From positions 1-27,974 of the forward strand of contig CALDZZ010000183.1 in NCBI GenBank assembly GCA_937944075.1: a DNA stretch of 27,974 bases. Direction: 5' to 3'. The notes under the pieces were generated by a model that saw only the letters and a program-made list of their open reading frames with translations, ran no database searches and was not told the DNA's origin. This stretch comes from an uncultured Rhizobiaceae group bacterium (GTDB taxonomy: Bacteria; Pseudomonadota; Alphaproteobacteria; Rhizobiales; Rhizobiaceae). Below, in pieces: positions 15,790-23,500 of the stretch. Both the position numbers and the translations under genes were made by a program. The number at the start of each line of letters is the position of its first letter. The stretch's first letter is position 1.

Positions 15790-15822
15790 GTCGGGATGTT
15801 TCACTAGAAACTCAATCCTGAC
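15790..15822 (+). other. Stem-loop in the hisC leader
   Basis: GTCGGGAT (15790-15797) pairs with ATCCTGAC (15815-15822) over eight pairs (one G-U). Stacked on it, GTTTC (15798-15802) pairs with GAAAC (15807-15811) around a 4-base loop, with three bulged bases on the right. The structure ends nine bases before the hisC GGAG site. The next bases are not a T-run, so it is not a plain terminator for the methyltransferase gene. A role in hisC-tyrC expression is possible. Confidence 0.6.
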
Positions 15823-15842
15823 AATCATGTTTGGAGTTTTTT

Positions 15843-16940
15843 ATGAACGAGACTAATATCCCTGTACCCAAGCCCGGTGTTATGGACATTGCGATGTATG
15901 TGCCTGGCAAGTCCAAAGTTCCTGATGGTGTCAAACTCCACAAGCTTTCTTCAAATGAAAGCCCTATCGGGCCAAGCCAACAAGCGGTGGCTGCGATCGC
16001 CGATGCCACATCAAAAATGGAAGATTATCCCGATGGGTCTTCAACACAATTGCGTAACGCTGTTGCTGAAGCACATGGATTAAATCCGGATCATATTATC
16101 TGTGGCAATGGGTCTGATGAAATTCTCGGTCTGTTGGCAAATACCTACCTTGCAAATGGTGATGAAGCGATTTTTACAGAGCATGGCTTTCTGGTTTACA
16201 AGATTGCCACATTAACTGCGGGTGCAAAACCGGTTGTGGTCAGGGAAGAGGACTGCAAGGCTAATGTTGATGCAATCCTCGAGGCTGTTACGCCCAAAAC
16301 CAAACTTGTATTTCTGGCAAACCCCAATAATCCGACCGGAACATATCTTCCGATTGAGGAAATCAGACGTTTACATGCAGGCCTGCCTTCAACTGTCGTG
16401 CTGGTGATTGATGCAGCTTACGCTGAATATGTGCGACGCAATGATTATGAGTCCGGTATAGAAATGGTCTCTGCCAGTTCCAATGTCATCATGACGCGGA
16501 CCTTCTCCAAGATTTACGGACTAGCCGCACTTCGTATCGGATGGGCTTATGGCCCCAGACACATGATTGATGCGCTAAATCGCGTGCGCGGGCCTTTCAA
16601 CGTCAATGCTGCAGCCATTGCTGCAGGGGCTGCTGCGATGCGAGACAAGTCCCATCTGGAGCAGTCGATAGTTCACAATGATGAGTGGCTGGTCAAGGTG
16701 ACTGAAGGGCTTGAGGCTCTGGGTCTTGATGTGACGCCATCTGTTGGCAATTTTGTGCTTGTGCATTTTCCGGATGTAGAAGGCAAAAGAGCCCCTGATG
16801 CTGATGATTATCTAACCAAACGCGGGTTTGTCTTGCGACTTGTGGGCGGATACGGTTTCCCGAATTCCTTGCGAATGACAATTGGAACCGCAGAAGCCAA
16901 CCTTGGTACCCTTGCTGCACTCAAGGAATTTTTAGCCTGA
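15843..16940 (+). CDS. hisC: Histidinol-phosphate (aromatic) aminotransferase
   Basis: A fold-type I PLP aminotransferase of 365 residues. Family motifs are LSSNESPIGPS (35-45), GNGSDEIL (88-95), FLANPNNPTGTY (157-168), DAAYAEY (190-196) and TRTFSKIYGLAALRIGW (218-234) with PLP lysine K223 and R231. HisC makes histidinol phosphate from imidazole acetol phosphate; in many alphaproteobacteria the same enzyme also transaminates prephenate or hydroxyphenylpyruvate. The ATG at 15843 with GGAG seven bases upstream gives the usual start; a TTG twelve bases earlier is unlikely. The stop overlaps the tyrC start (TGATG), so the pair is translationally coupled, which favours a role in tyrosine and phenylalanine synthesis as well as histidine. 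Confidence 0.92.
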   Translation: MNETNIPVPKPGVMDIAMYVPGKSKVPDGVKLHKLSSNESPIGPSQQAVAAIADATSKMEDYPDGSSTQLRNAVAEAHGLNPDHIICGNGSDEILGLLANTYLANGDEAIFTEHGFLVYKIATLTAGAKPVVVREEDCKANVDAILEAVTPKTKLVFLANPNNPTGTYLPIEEIRRLHAGLPSTVVLVIDAAYAEYVRRNDYESGIEMVSASSNVIMTRTFSKIYGLAALRIGWAYGPRHMIDALNRVRGPFNVNAAAIAAGAAAMRDKSHLEQSIVHNDEWLVKVTEGLEALGLDVTPSVGNFVLVHFPDVEGKRAPDADDYLTKRGFVLRLVGGYGFPNSLRMTIGTAEANLGTLAALKEFLA

Positions 16941-17851
16941 TGTTTGACAAGGTCGCACTGATTGGCATTGGCCTGATAGGCTCTTCGCTTTCTCATGTGA
17001 TGAGGCGTGAGGGGTTGGCTAAAACCATTTCCATTTCAAGCCGCAGTCAGGAAACCCTTGCGCGTGCGCAAGCACTTGGACTGGGTAACGAGTTTACGCT
17101 TGATGCTGGCGAGGCAGTTCAAGATGCTGATCTTGTGATTGTTTGCACACCTGTCGGCGTTTGCGAGCAGGTTGCCAAAACCATTGCCCCCTCCCTCAAG
17201 GCCGGGGCGATTGTAACAGATGTAGGGTCCGTCAAGGCATCCGTTGTTTCCCAGATGCTGCCAAATTTACCGGACAATGTACATCTAGTGCCCGGGCATC
17301 CGATTGCAGGAACGGAGTATTCAGGCCCTGATTCAGGCTTTGCCTCACTGTTTGAAAACCGATGGTGTATCCTGACGCCAGAGACATCCACTGACAGGGA
17401 TGCGATTTCAAAATTGAAAACATTCTGGGAGAAATGTGGGTCCCAAGTTGAAATCATGACTGCAACCCATCACGATTTGGTTCTGGCCATCACCTCTCAT
17501 CTCCCGCACTTGATTGCCTATAATATTGTGGGAACGGCAAGTGATCTGGAAACTGATACACGCTCGGAAGTGATAAAGTTTTCAGCTTCCGGATTTCGTG
17601 ATTTTACCCGGATTGCAGCTTCAGATCCTACGATGTGGCGTGATGTTTTCCTGCATAACAAGGAGGCGGTCCTTGAAATTCTCGGGCGCTTCTCCGAGGA
17701 CCTGAGTACATTGCAACGCGCCATACGAAAAGGTGACGGGGAATATTTGTTTGACCTTTTCAGCAAAACCCGTGATATACGCCGTTCCATCATCGAGATT
17801 GGTCAGGATGTTGAAAGTCCGAACTTTGGCCGTCATGAAGCCGAAGACTGA
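16940..17851 (+). CDS. tyrC: Prephenate/arogenate dehydrogenase
   Basis: An NAD(P)-dependent oxidative decarboxylase of tyrosine synthesis that turns prephenate into 4-hydroxyphenylpyruvate or arogenate into tyrosine. The 303-residue protein has the dinucleotide motif GIGLIGSSL (9-17), VIVCTPVG (66-73), DVGSVKA (94-100), the substrate loop GHPIAGTEYSGP (119-130) and SHLPHLIAYNI near 193-203. There is no fused chorismate mutase or ACT domain. The start ATG shares its A with the hisC stop codon. Whether prephenate or arogenate is preferred cannot be told from sequence, and the symbol tyrA is equally used. The downstream DUF2125 gene converges on it with 15 bases between stops. Confidence 0.92.
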   Translation: MFDKVALIGIGLIGSSLSHVMRREGLAKTISISSRSQETLARAQALGLGNEFTLDAGEAVQDADLVIVCTPVGVCEQVAKTIAPSLKAGAIVTDVGSVKASVVSQMLPNLPDNVHLVPGHPIAGTEYSGPDSGFASLFENRWCILTPETSTDRDAISKLKTFWEKCGSQVEIMTATHHDLVLAITSHLPHLIAYNIVGTASDLETDTRSEVIKFSASGFRDFTRIAASDPTMWRDVFLHNKEAVLEILGRFSEDLSTLQRAIRKGDGEYLFDLFSKTRDIRRSIIEIGQDVESPNFGRHEAED

Positions 17852-17866
17852 TCTGCTTGTGTTTTG

Positions 17867-18841
17867 CTAGAAAAGTGGTGGTAATTTTCCAACCGGAATA
17901 AAGCCGACATTGATTGTGCCTGACCGTATCTTAATTGGAAGCGTCACTTCGCTCTTGCCTGATTGTTTTGACAAGAGTGAAACGGTTGTTGCCGCATTGT
18001 CAAATTTCTCCTTTTGCGATGGAAAGCTTTCTCCCAAGGCAGATATCAATTGGCCAAGATCTTGAACGGTCACCTCAAAGTCACCGGATAAAAGACCTGC
18101 ACTATCAATGCTGGCCGGGCCACTTATGGTGAGTGTGCCGCCCTTGTTTGGAGCATAGCGAAACGCTTGTATTTCTCCTTGCAGGCCACGCGTTTTTGCA
18201 ACCCGTAACAGACTGGCCCGGGAAATAACATCGCTGTAAGTGTCTTTTAGAAGCAGGGTTGAGTTTAAATCAAAGCTTGGCCATGTGTTTGCCTGTGAAC
18301 TTGCATCATCAAGAACAACTGCAAGATTAAGGTCATTGTCTGCTATTTTGCGTGCATGAAATTGCAGGTCTTCAATTGATATCGGTGGCGTTGCTTCGGA
18401 TTTTGGCAGAAGGGCAACCTGCTTGCCCTGAATTGAAACATTCTGTGGGCCTGATAGCCCTGCCTTTATGCTGGAGCGCATTGAACTCCAGGTTGCATTA
18501 AACTGGCTTGTATTTGGCAATGTCAGATTGGCTGGAGATTTCAACTCCACAACCGCCTTGTTGGGCTGGTATGCCTGAGCAGCAGATTTTAGTGCTCCTG
18601 CCTCAAAAACCAGTCCGGTTACCTTGTCTGAATATCGGATCTGGTCACAATTCAGGCTGATGCGAAACGGATATCCGTTGATTTCCTGATTGGTGCAATT
18701 CACCTCGCGTCCCTTGTCTGTCAGTCTGGTTTTGGTCTTTGTAATAGTGGTCTCGATCTGGTCTGTTACGAAAAACCAGCCGATACTCCAGCCTGCGACG
18801 AGCAATAATGTAATGGTAATCAGGAAGATGGCTTTTTTCAC
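17867..18841 (-). CDS. DUF2125 family envelope protein, function unknown
   Basis: A 324-residue protein with an N-terminal membrane segment or uncleaved signal (about residues 4-25) followed by a soluble, probably periplasmic domain rich in beta-strand-like stretches. The segment NCTNQEINGYPFRISLNCDQIRYSD (48-72, with cysteines C49 and C64) and the later repeated-looking SGPASIDSAGLLSGDFEVTVQDL stretch resemble DUF2125 (PF09898), an alphaproteobacterial family without a known role. The ATG at 18841 opens a divergent pair with chaC across 63 bases. Alphaproteobacteria often keep it beside tyrC/hisC. The family assignment comes from memory of N-terminal features, so it is less certain than the enzymes. 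Confidence 0.8.
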   Translation of the reverse strand: MKKAIFLITITLLLVAGWSIGWFFVTDQIETTITKTKTRLTDKGREVNCTNQEINGYPFRISLNCDQIRYSDKVTGLVFEAGALKSAAQAYQPNKAVVELKSPANLTLPNTSQFNATWSSMRSSIKAGLSGPQNVSIQGKQVALLPKSEATPPISIEDLQFHARKIADNDLNLAVVLDDASSQANTWPSFDLNSTLLLKDTYSDVISRASLLRVAKTRGLQGEIQAFRYAPNKGGTLTISGPASIDSAGLLSGDFEVTVQDLGQLISALGESFPSQKEKFDNAATTVSLLSKQSGKSEVTLPIKIRSGTINVGFIPVGKLPPLF

Positions 18842-18904
18842 GGGCTATGCCTTTTCTGCGATTCAATATATTCAGGAAGGAACTAGATTCTAAATGTGGC
18901 TGTT

Positions 18905-19420
18905 ATGAGTGATTTTTGGGTTTTTGGCTATGGTTCCCTTATGTGGAATCCGGGTTTTGACGTCTTGAAAAAAGAACGTGCTTTGCTTTACGGCTTGCAT
19001 CGTTCCTTTTGTGTTTACTCATGGGTGCACAGAGGTACAAGAGAAAACCCAGGTCTTGTACTTGGGCTGGATCGGGGTGGCTCATGTCAGGGTATGGCAA
19101 TGCTTGCCCCTGGGCATTCTCGCGAGGAAATCATTGATTATCTGCGCGCTCGTGAATTGGTGACAGATGTTTATCTGGAATGCTGGCGCAAGGTGCGGCT
19201 GCAAACCGGAGAGGAAGTCAAGGCGCTGGTGTATCGTGCGGACCGCTCTCATCCGCAATACGCCACGGGTCTGGGCCTTGATACCCAAACCGTCATTGTG
19301 CGCAATTCCAAGGGGAAATCCGGACATAATGTGGATTATGTCAAAAGCACGGTCGAAGCATTGAACGAGCAGGGTATTCGCGATCACTCACTTGAATATA
19401 TCAACGCCAAATTGTCATAA
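18905..19420 (+). CDS. chaC: ChaC-type glutathione-specific gamma-glutamylcyclotransferase
   Basis: It probably degrades glutathione to 5-oxoproline and Cys-Gly in the cytosol. The 171-residue protein starts with FWVFGYGSLMW, where YGSLMW (9-14) is the substrate-binding loop of the fold. YLRARELVTDVYLE (79-92) contains E84, which matches the catalytic glutamate position of ChaC proteins. The C-terminal segment GHNVDYVKSTVEALNEQGIRD is also typical. I chose the ATG at 18905 because FWVFGYGSL is normally near the terminus; an in-frame GTG at 18896 adds three residues and is possible. Neither start has a strong ribosome site. Two GANTC sites lie in the divergent spacer with DUF2125. It converges on plsC with 15 bases between stops. 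Confidence 0.9.
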   Translation: MSDFWVFGYGSLMWNPGFDVLKKERALLYGLHRSFCVYSWVHRGTRENPGLVLGLDRGGSCQGMAMLAPGHSREEIIDYLRARELVTDVYLECWRKVRLQTGEEVKALVYRADRSHPQYATGLGLDTQTVIVRNSKGKSGHNVDYVKSTVEALNEQGIRDHSLEYINAKLS

Positions 19421-19435
19421 TGACGTACAGAAATT

Positions 19436-20191
19436 TTATACTTTCAATAATTCCTGCCCTGTAAACTCAGGGTCTTGAAGAGCTTCATCGACAAGTTCTT
19501 TTGTCTTTTCCTCAATCAGGGTTTCCAGCTTTTGTGAAAATGCGTCCGGCTCCATGCCCGGCTCAATCACAGGCAAAAACTCAAGCACGCAAGTGCCCTT
19601 GTAAAGCATCAGTCCACGTCTTGGCCAAAAAAGACCAGAGTTCAATGCAGCAGGCAAAACGCGTGCATTGGCATTGTCATACATATGTGTAATTCCGTAT
19701 TTGTATGCCGGTTTGTCAGTTACCAGTTTGCGCGTACCTTCCGGGTAAATAACGATCTGTCGCCCGCTTTCGTATTGTTCCTTGGCAACGCGTGTCATAT
19801 CGCGAAGAGCTTCGCTTTTTTTTCCACGATTGACCGATATAACTTTCATCTTCATGGCAAACCAGCCAAAGATAGGTACAAACATCAACTCCCGCTTAAG
19901 GATATAGCTGGGATCACTCAGGAATGGTACCATTGTGTAGGTTTCCCAAGATGACTGATGTTTGGAGGCAAGAATGAAGCCTCCTTGAGTTGGGATGTTC
20001 TCCACGCCTCGAAAGTCATAACGGGTGCCAATCATGAGATGTTGCATCCAGAGATTTATCCAGGCCCATAATTTTACAACCTTCCAGCCGTCTTCCCGTT
20101 TCAGGAAAAAATATACCGGAAGCCAAAAAACAAGCTGAATGGCTGTTGAAATCAAGAACAGTATGTTGAACAGGATGGATCTGAAAAGCAT
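19436..20191 (-). CDS. plsC: 1-acyl-sn-glycerol-3-phosphate acyltransferase (PlsC family)
   Basis: It likely acylates lysophosphatidic acid to phosphatidic acid at the inner membrane. The 251-residue protein has one N-terminal membrane helix (about 5-30). The acyltransferase block I is ASKHQSSWET, block II-like features are LKREL and VPIFGWFAMK, and block III is YPEGTRK. Block I reads H-X4-E instead of the usual H-X4-D, a conservative change. The ATG at 20191 is preceded by a TTG that would add one residue; ribosome-site signals are weak. It follows the YdcF-type gene by 57 bases and ends the ftsE-ftsX-ydcF-plsC run. Other glycerolipid or ornithine-lipid acyltransferases share these motifs, so the exact acceptor is inferred. 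Confidence 0.88.
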   Translation of the reverse strand: MLFRSILFNILFLISTAIQLVFWLPVYFFLKREDGWKVVKLWAWINLWMQHLMIGTRYDFRGVENIPTQGGFILASKHQSSWETYTMVPFLSDPSYILKRELMFVPIFGWFAMKMKVISVNRGKKSEALRDMTRVAKEQYESGRQIVIYPEGTRKLVTDKPAYKYGITHMYDNANARVLPAALNSGLFWPRRGLMLYKGTCVLEFLPVIEPGMEPDAFSQKLETLIEEKTKELVDEALQDPEFTGQELLKV

Positions 20192-20248
20192 CAAGGGACA
20201 TTATCCGGTTAATCGACATAATGTGTTTGAACTTTCGCAGACGGATCG

Positions 20249-20923
20249 TCAACCGTTGACGCTGGATTCAAGTGAAGTCCACATGTATTTGGCGACTGGC
20301 TCCAGCTTGAGGCGGGTAAGCAAAAGCTTTCCGTATTCAATCATGATTTTGGGTGAAAACATCATCGATAGCGCATTTTTGCCTTTAAGGTCCTGGGGAA
20401 TAACCTGGGCAGGGATCAGTTCAGCCAAGGGCATTTTTCTGCGCAAGTGGTCAAGGCTGCGTGGCATGTGGTAACTGCTTGTAACAACAATGAGCCGGTT
20501 GAAGCCATGCAGGCTGGCCCATTCAGCGGTATGTTCGGCATTGCCTTCGGTATCCAGGGACAGGCGATCCATGTCGATACAGCAATCTGCTGTTGTGGTG
20601 CTTGGTGCATATGCCTTGATTATGGTCTTGTCCGAAACCTTTTCCGAGACGCCTGAAATAAGCAGTCTTTTGCCGTGTGCCTGCTTGAGCAGTTCAACAG
20701 CCGAGTGAATGCGGGTGTCTTCTCCGGTGAGCACCACGATTGCATCTGCCTTGGGAAGCGCATCCAGACGTGCTTCTTGTGTCGCTATCAGTGCGAATTG
20801 ATAAAGGCTGATGCTAAGAAAAGACAGGCAAAAGACAATTGCGCTAATGACTGAAAGTCTGGCGATTTGTTTTACTCGCCTTGTTCTTATCGGCGAGAAC
20901 CCCGTAGTGATTGAACGTTTCAT
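20249..20923 (-). CDS. YdcF/SanA/ElyC family (DUF218) membrane protein
   Basis: A 224-residue protein with a basic N-terminus, one membrane helix (about 21-45) and a DUF218 domain. ADAIVVLTGEDTRIHSAVELL (59-79) is the first conserved strand-helix, KRLLISGV follows, then STTTADCCIDMDRLSLDTEGNAEHTAEWA with the acidic/asparagine signature, and VVTSSYHMPRS, the last conserved block. Family members ElyC and SanA act in envelope integrity and undecaprenyl-phosphate handling, but activities differ and I do not assign one. It lies in the same direction as ftsX (about 100 bases upstream, with nested inverted repeats between) and plsC. No clear ribosome site precedes the ATG at 20923. Confidence 0.87.
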   Translation of the reverse strand: MKRSITTGFSPIRTRRVKQIARLSVISAIVFCLSFLSISLYQFALIATQEARLDALPKADAIVVLTGEDTRIHSAVELLKQAHGKRLLISGVSEKVSDKTIIKAYAPSTTTADCCIDMDRLSLDTEGNAEHTAEWASLHGFNRLIVVTSSYHMPRSLDHLRRKMPLAELIPAQVIPQDLKGKNALSMMFSPKIMIEYGKLLLTRLKLEPVAKYMWTSLESSVNG

Positions 20924-20925
20924 TC

Positions 20926-21026
20926 AGGGATTTAGACAGAGTAATTTGTCTGCTTAAAGGCATAAATTGGATATTTGTGAGCAGACCCTGCCTTATTCTC
21001 CAGCTTCATCGGACTGGTAAATCCCT
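20926..21026 (-). repeat. Nested inverted repeats between ftsX and the ydcF-like gene
   Basis: AGGGATTTA (20926-20934) has its exact complement TAAATCCCT at 21018-21026. Inside, GTCTGC (20948-20953) pairs with GCAGAC (20981-20986). TGTCT (20947-20951) could pair instead with AGACA (20934-20938), so two folds compete. The outer arm touches the ftsX stop codon (21025-21027) and the other arm ends three bases before the ydcF-like ATG. No U-run follows, so it is not an obvious terminator. Confidence 0.5.
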
Positions 21027-22029
21027 AGTTTCTCCCATAACTTTGCAAGGTATTAACCTGTTGTCTCACAGTGAGTGTTGATGTGATTGCGGTCATTGCG
21101 GCTACAAGGACCAAAACAACCAGCATCCAGAAATAACCAGTCCAGCCTAGTGAAAATGAACCAAATAGAGCGCTGATTTGGTCTCCCTCGGGTGTTGCAA
21201 GCGTTTGAGAGGACCAAAAGCCCAGCAGGATAAAAAGAAGTATAGCAGCAAGTGCACCGCCAGCAGCCCCTTTCAAACCCAAGATCAGAAAATGCTTCTG
21301 GAACTGTTTGGAGATAAACTTGCTGTCTGCGCCAACGAAGTGCAGCACATCCACAACGTGTTTGTTGCCAGCCATGGCACCTCTTGTGGCAAAGATGACT
21401 GTCGTAACCGTTGCCGCCATCATCAATATGAAGACTGCAGTTCCCACACCCACCATGGTAAGTGCCATGGTTGTAAGACGGTCTACCCATGTTCTGTGGT
21501 CATCAAGCGTGCTTCCGGGAACTTCCTGCTCCAATTGTGCACGCATTGTTTCAAAGTCGGGCCTTGCCCCATCAGCAAGTGTTACGGTCAACAGCCTTGG
21601 AACCGGCAACTCTTCCAGTTGCAGTCCGGCACCCAGCCAGGGTTCAAGCAGTCTTGCGGTTTCCTTGTCATTTAGGACAGTCACTTTGGCAATGCCTTCA
21701 TAGTTGAGTGCAATGCTTTTGGCGTCCTGAATTGCCTTTTCCATTTCAATATCATCAAAAGGGCGTATCTGAATGGTGACCTCACGCGATATGTCGTTTT
21801 GCCACTTGGTAGCGCTTGTATTGACCATGGAAACCGCACCAAGCGTCAGGCATGCCAAAAACGTCATGATTGCAATCACGAAGACAAGGGCGCTGCCTGC
21901 CACTGTTTCACGCGGCACAATACTCTTGCCGCTGCGCAAGGGTTTTTGCTGTTGTTTTTGGTTCTTGTCTGCTGATTTTTTGGATGCGATTGGGGGCTTT
22001 GAGGGCAGCTTTTTCTGAGAATCAGTCAT
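21025..22029 (-). CDS. ftsX: Cell division ABC-transporter-like permease FtsX
   Basis: The membrane partner of FtsE, which signals ATP turnover to peptidoglycan hydrolases at the division site. The 334-residue protein has a Lys/Gln-rich cytoplasmic N-terminus (1-40), TM1 (about 45-67), a large periplasmic domain (about 68-185) and three C-terminal helices (about 189-214, 238-271 and 289-308). The GNKHVVDVLHFVGADSKFI segment (221-239) between TM2 and TM3 is the typical cytoplasmic coupling loop. The ATG at 22029 lies inside the ftsE end: the genes overlap by eight bases (TATGACTGA). It is followed by a ydcF-like gene and plsC in the same direction. Confidence 0.93.
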   Translation of the reverse strand: MTDSQKKLPSKPPIASKKSADKNQKQQQKPLRSGKSIVPRETVAGSALVFVIAIMTFLACLTLGAVSMVNTSATKWQNDISREVTIQIRPFDDIEMEKAIQDAKSIALNYEGIAKVTVLNDKETARLLEPWLGAGLQLEELPVPRLLTVTLADGARPDFETMRAQLEQEVPGSTLDDHRTWVDRLTTMALTMVGVGTAVFILMMAATVTTVIFATRGAMAGNKHVVDVLHFVGADSKFISKQFQKHFLILGLKGAAGGALAAILLFILLGFWSSQTLATPEGDQISALFGSFSLGWTGYFWMLVVLVLVAAMTAITSTLTVRQQVNTLQSYGRN

Positions 22030-22681
22030 AGATTTGCAACCTCCCCGTATTCAAAACCAGACGGCGTGCATCATATTGATCCATCAGGCTCAAATCGTGT
22101 GTGGCAATGACGACTGACGTCCCTGAGCGGTGCAGCTCTATGAATAACCGCAGGATGCGCCGCGCGAGAGGCGGGTCAACATTGCCGGTTGGTTCATCAG
22201 CAAGCAAAACGTCAGGTTGATCAATCAAGGCACGGGCAATGGCTGCGCGTTGTTTTTCTCCACCTGACAACACTGGCGGATGGACATGCATTCGGTCACC
22301 AAGACCAACCCAGTCGAGCAGATCACGGACATCCTGCCTGTAATCATGTTCCATCTTGCCACGGACCTGGAGAGGAAGGGCAACATTCTCGTAGGTTGTC
22401 AAATGATCGAGAAGACGAAAATCCTGAAACACAACGCCAATCTTGCGTCTGATGATTGGCATTTGTTCAGGCCTAATGGTGGATGCTTCCTTGCCAAATA
22501 CCTTCACCAGACCGCGTGTGGGTTTGAGCGACAATAGCATAAGGCGCAAAAGGCTGGTCTTTCCGGCACCCGAAGGGCCTGTGAGAAACTGGAACGAATT
22601 GGGCGCGACCTGAAAGGAAAGATCGCTCAATACCTCCTTGCCGATACCATATCTGAGACCAACATTTTCGAAACTTATCAA
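22022..22681 (-). CDS. ftsE: Cell division ATP-binding protein FtsE
   Basis: The ABC ATPase of the FtsEX complex. The 219-residue protein has Walker A GPSGAGKT (35-42), Q-loop VVFQDFRLL (83-91), signature LSGGEKQR (138-145), Walker B DVLLADEPT (157-165) and H-loop ATHD (193-196). MISFENVGLRYG is the usual FtsE start, and here it is encoded by a TTG at 22681; no in-frame ATG or GTG lies upstream before a stop, and the ribosome site is weak. The next gene, ftsX, overlaps it by eight bases. The 124-base divergent region shared with the zinc-ribbon gene carries a perfect CtrA-type box. Confidence 0.95.
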   Translation of the reverse strand: MISFENVGLRYGIGKEVLSDLSFQVAPNSFQFLTGPSGAGKTSLLRLMLLSLKPTRGLVKVFGKEASTIRPEQMPIIRRKIGVVFQDFRLLDHLTTYENVALPLQVRGKMEHDYRQDVRDLLDWVGLGDRMHVHPPVLSGGEKQRAAIARALIDQPDVLLADEPTGNVDPPLARRILRLFIELHRSGTSVVIATHDLSLMDQYDARRLVLNTGRLQIYD

Positions 22682-22718
22682 GACTATGGTACCCGTGTTT
22701 TGTTTGGTGTTGCCGATT

Positions 22719-22738
22719 ATGGTTAATGCAGAATTAAC
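22719..22738. promoter_or_regulatory. CtrA-type binding site (TTAA-N7-TTAAC)
   Basis: The plus strand reads TTAATGCAGAATTAAC at 22723-22738; the minus strand reads TTAATTCTGCATTAACCAT ending at 22719. Both fit the alphaproteobacterial cell-cycle regulator consensus TTAA-N7-TTAAC, and the minus strand also contains the TTAACCAT half-site form. A GANTC (CcrM methylation) site lies at 22754-22758. The box is 38 bases from the ftsE start and 68 from the zinc-ribbon start, so either gene could be the target. I did not find convincing -10 elements. Confidence 0.6.
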
Positions 22739-22805
22739 ATCTTTCGCTTATCAGATTCATTGAATAGTTCAAAATATTGTTTTCTTTGAGCGCGAGTGTT
22801 GCCGA

Positions 22806-23489
22806 ATGAACAGTGATATAAAAGAAGTTGCATGCCCGGCTTGCGAATATGAACGCAATTCGAAAGGGCGCCCGATTGAGCGTGACGGCCAGATGGAATG
22901 CCTTGAATGTGGTGCAAGCTGGCGAGAATTTGATTCAGAGGCAATAATCCTGAAAGCAAAGCCGTTTGGGCAAAAGGCTGCAACTTCCAAAACACGCACC
23001 CGACACCTGGCAGACCAGGTTTCCTTTCATGTCAATGAAGAGCCGGTTTCTGAGACGCCATTTCTGGCAAGTTCTGTTCAGACGGTTTCATCCTACACTC
23101 CTGGTCTTGGAACCATGATGGCTTGTTTTTCTGCCCTCCTGCTTTTTGCAGGCTTGTATCTGGGCATCACTTTTTTACAGCACGGCCCTTCAGAAGTGGC
23201 ACAACGCGCTGACAAACTTCAGATAGGTGAAATCAAACTTGAAGAGCAAGTCAGGCGTAATGGAGAAAAGGTCTTTACTGTAAAAGGGCTGGTTTCAAAT
23301 CCTACTGGCGTTGCAAAGCCAATTCCGCGAATTGCAATTATCCTGCGCAAGCAAAACGGCAATGAGATTACACGCTGGTATTACAAGTCGACGATGCCCG
23401 CCTTGAACTCGGGTGGAAAATCCCGCTTTGCCACGTCCATACAATATGATACGCCAATCGTGGCCTATGCAGAGGCCGTATTCAAATAA
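22806..23489 (+). CDS. Zinc-ribbon (MJ0042-type) single-span membrane protein
   Basis: A 227-residue protein. The N-terminus holds a four-cysteine zinc ribbon (C10 and C13 in ACPAC, C32 and C35 in CLECGASW), as in MJ0042-type proteins. One membrane helix follows (about 101-125). The C-terminal part, KVFTVKGLVSNPTGVAKPIP onward (about 155-227), looks like the DUF3426-type beta domain and would be periplasmic. Its role is unknown. The ATG at 22806 has no strong ribosome site. It is divergent from ftsE, and hpt follows 11 bases after its stop. The position next to ftsEX suggests a division or envelope role, but that is inference. Confidence 0.8.
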   Translation: MNSDIKEVACPACEYERNSKGRPIERDGQMECLECGASWREFDSEAIILKAKPFGQKAATSKTRTRHLADQVSFHVNEEPVSETPFLASSVQTVSSYTPGLGTMMACFSALLLFAGLYLGITFLQHGPSEVAQRADKLQIGEIKLEEQVRRNGEKVFTVKGLVSNPTGVAKPIPRIAIILRKQNGNEITRWYYKSTMPALNSGGKSRFATSIQYDTPIVAYAEAVFK

Positions 23490-23500
23490 GGCTGGCTCTC

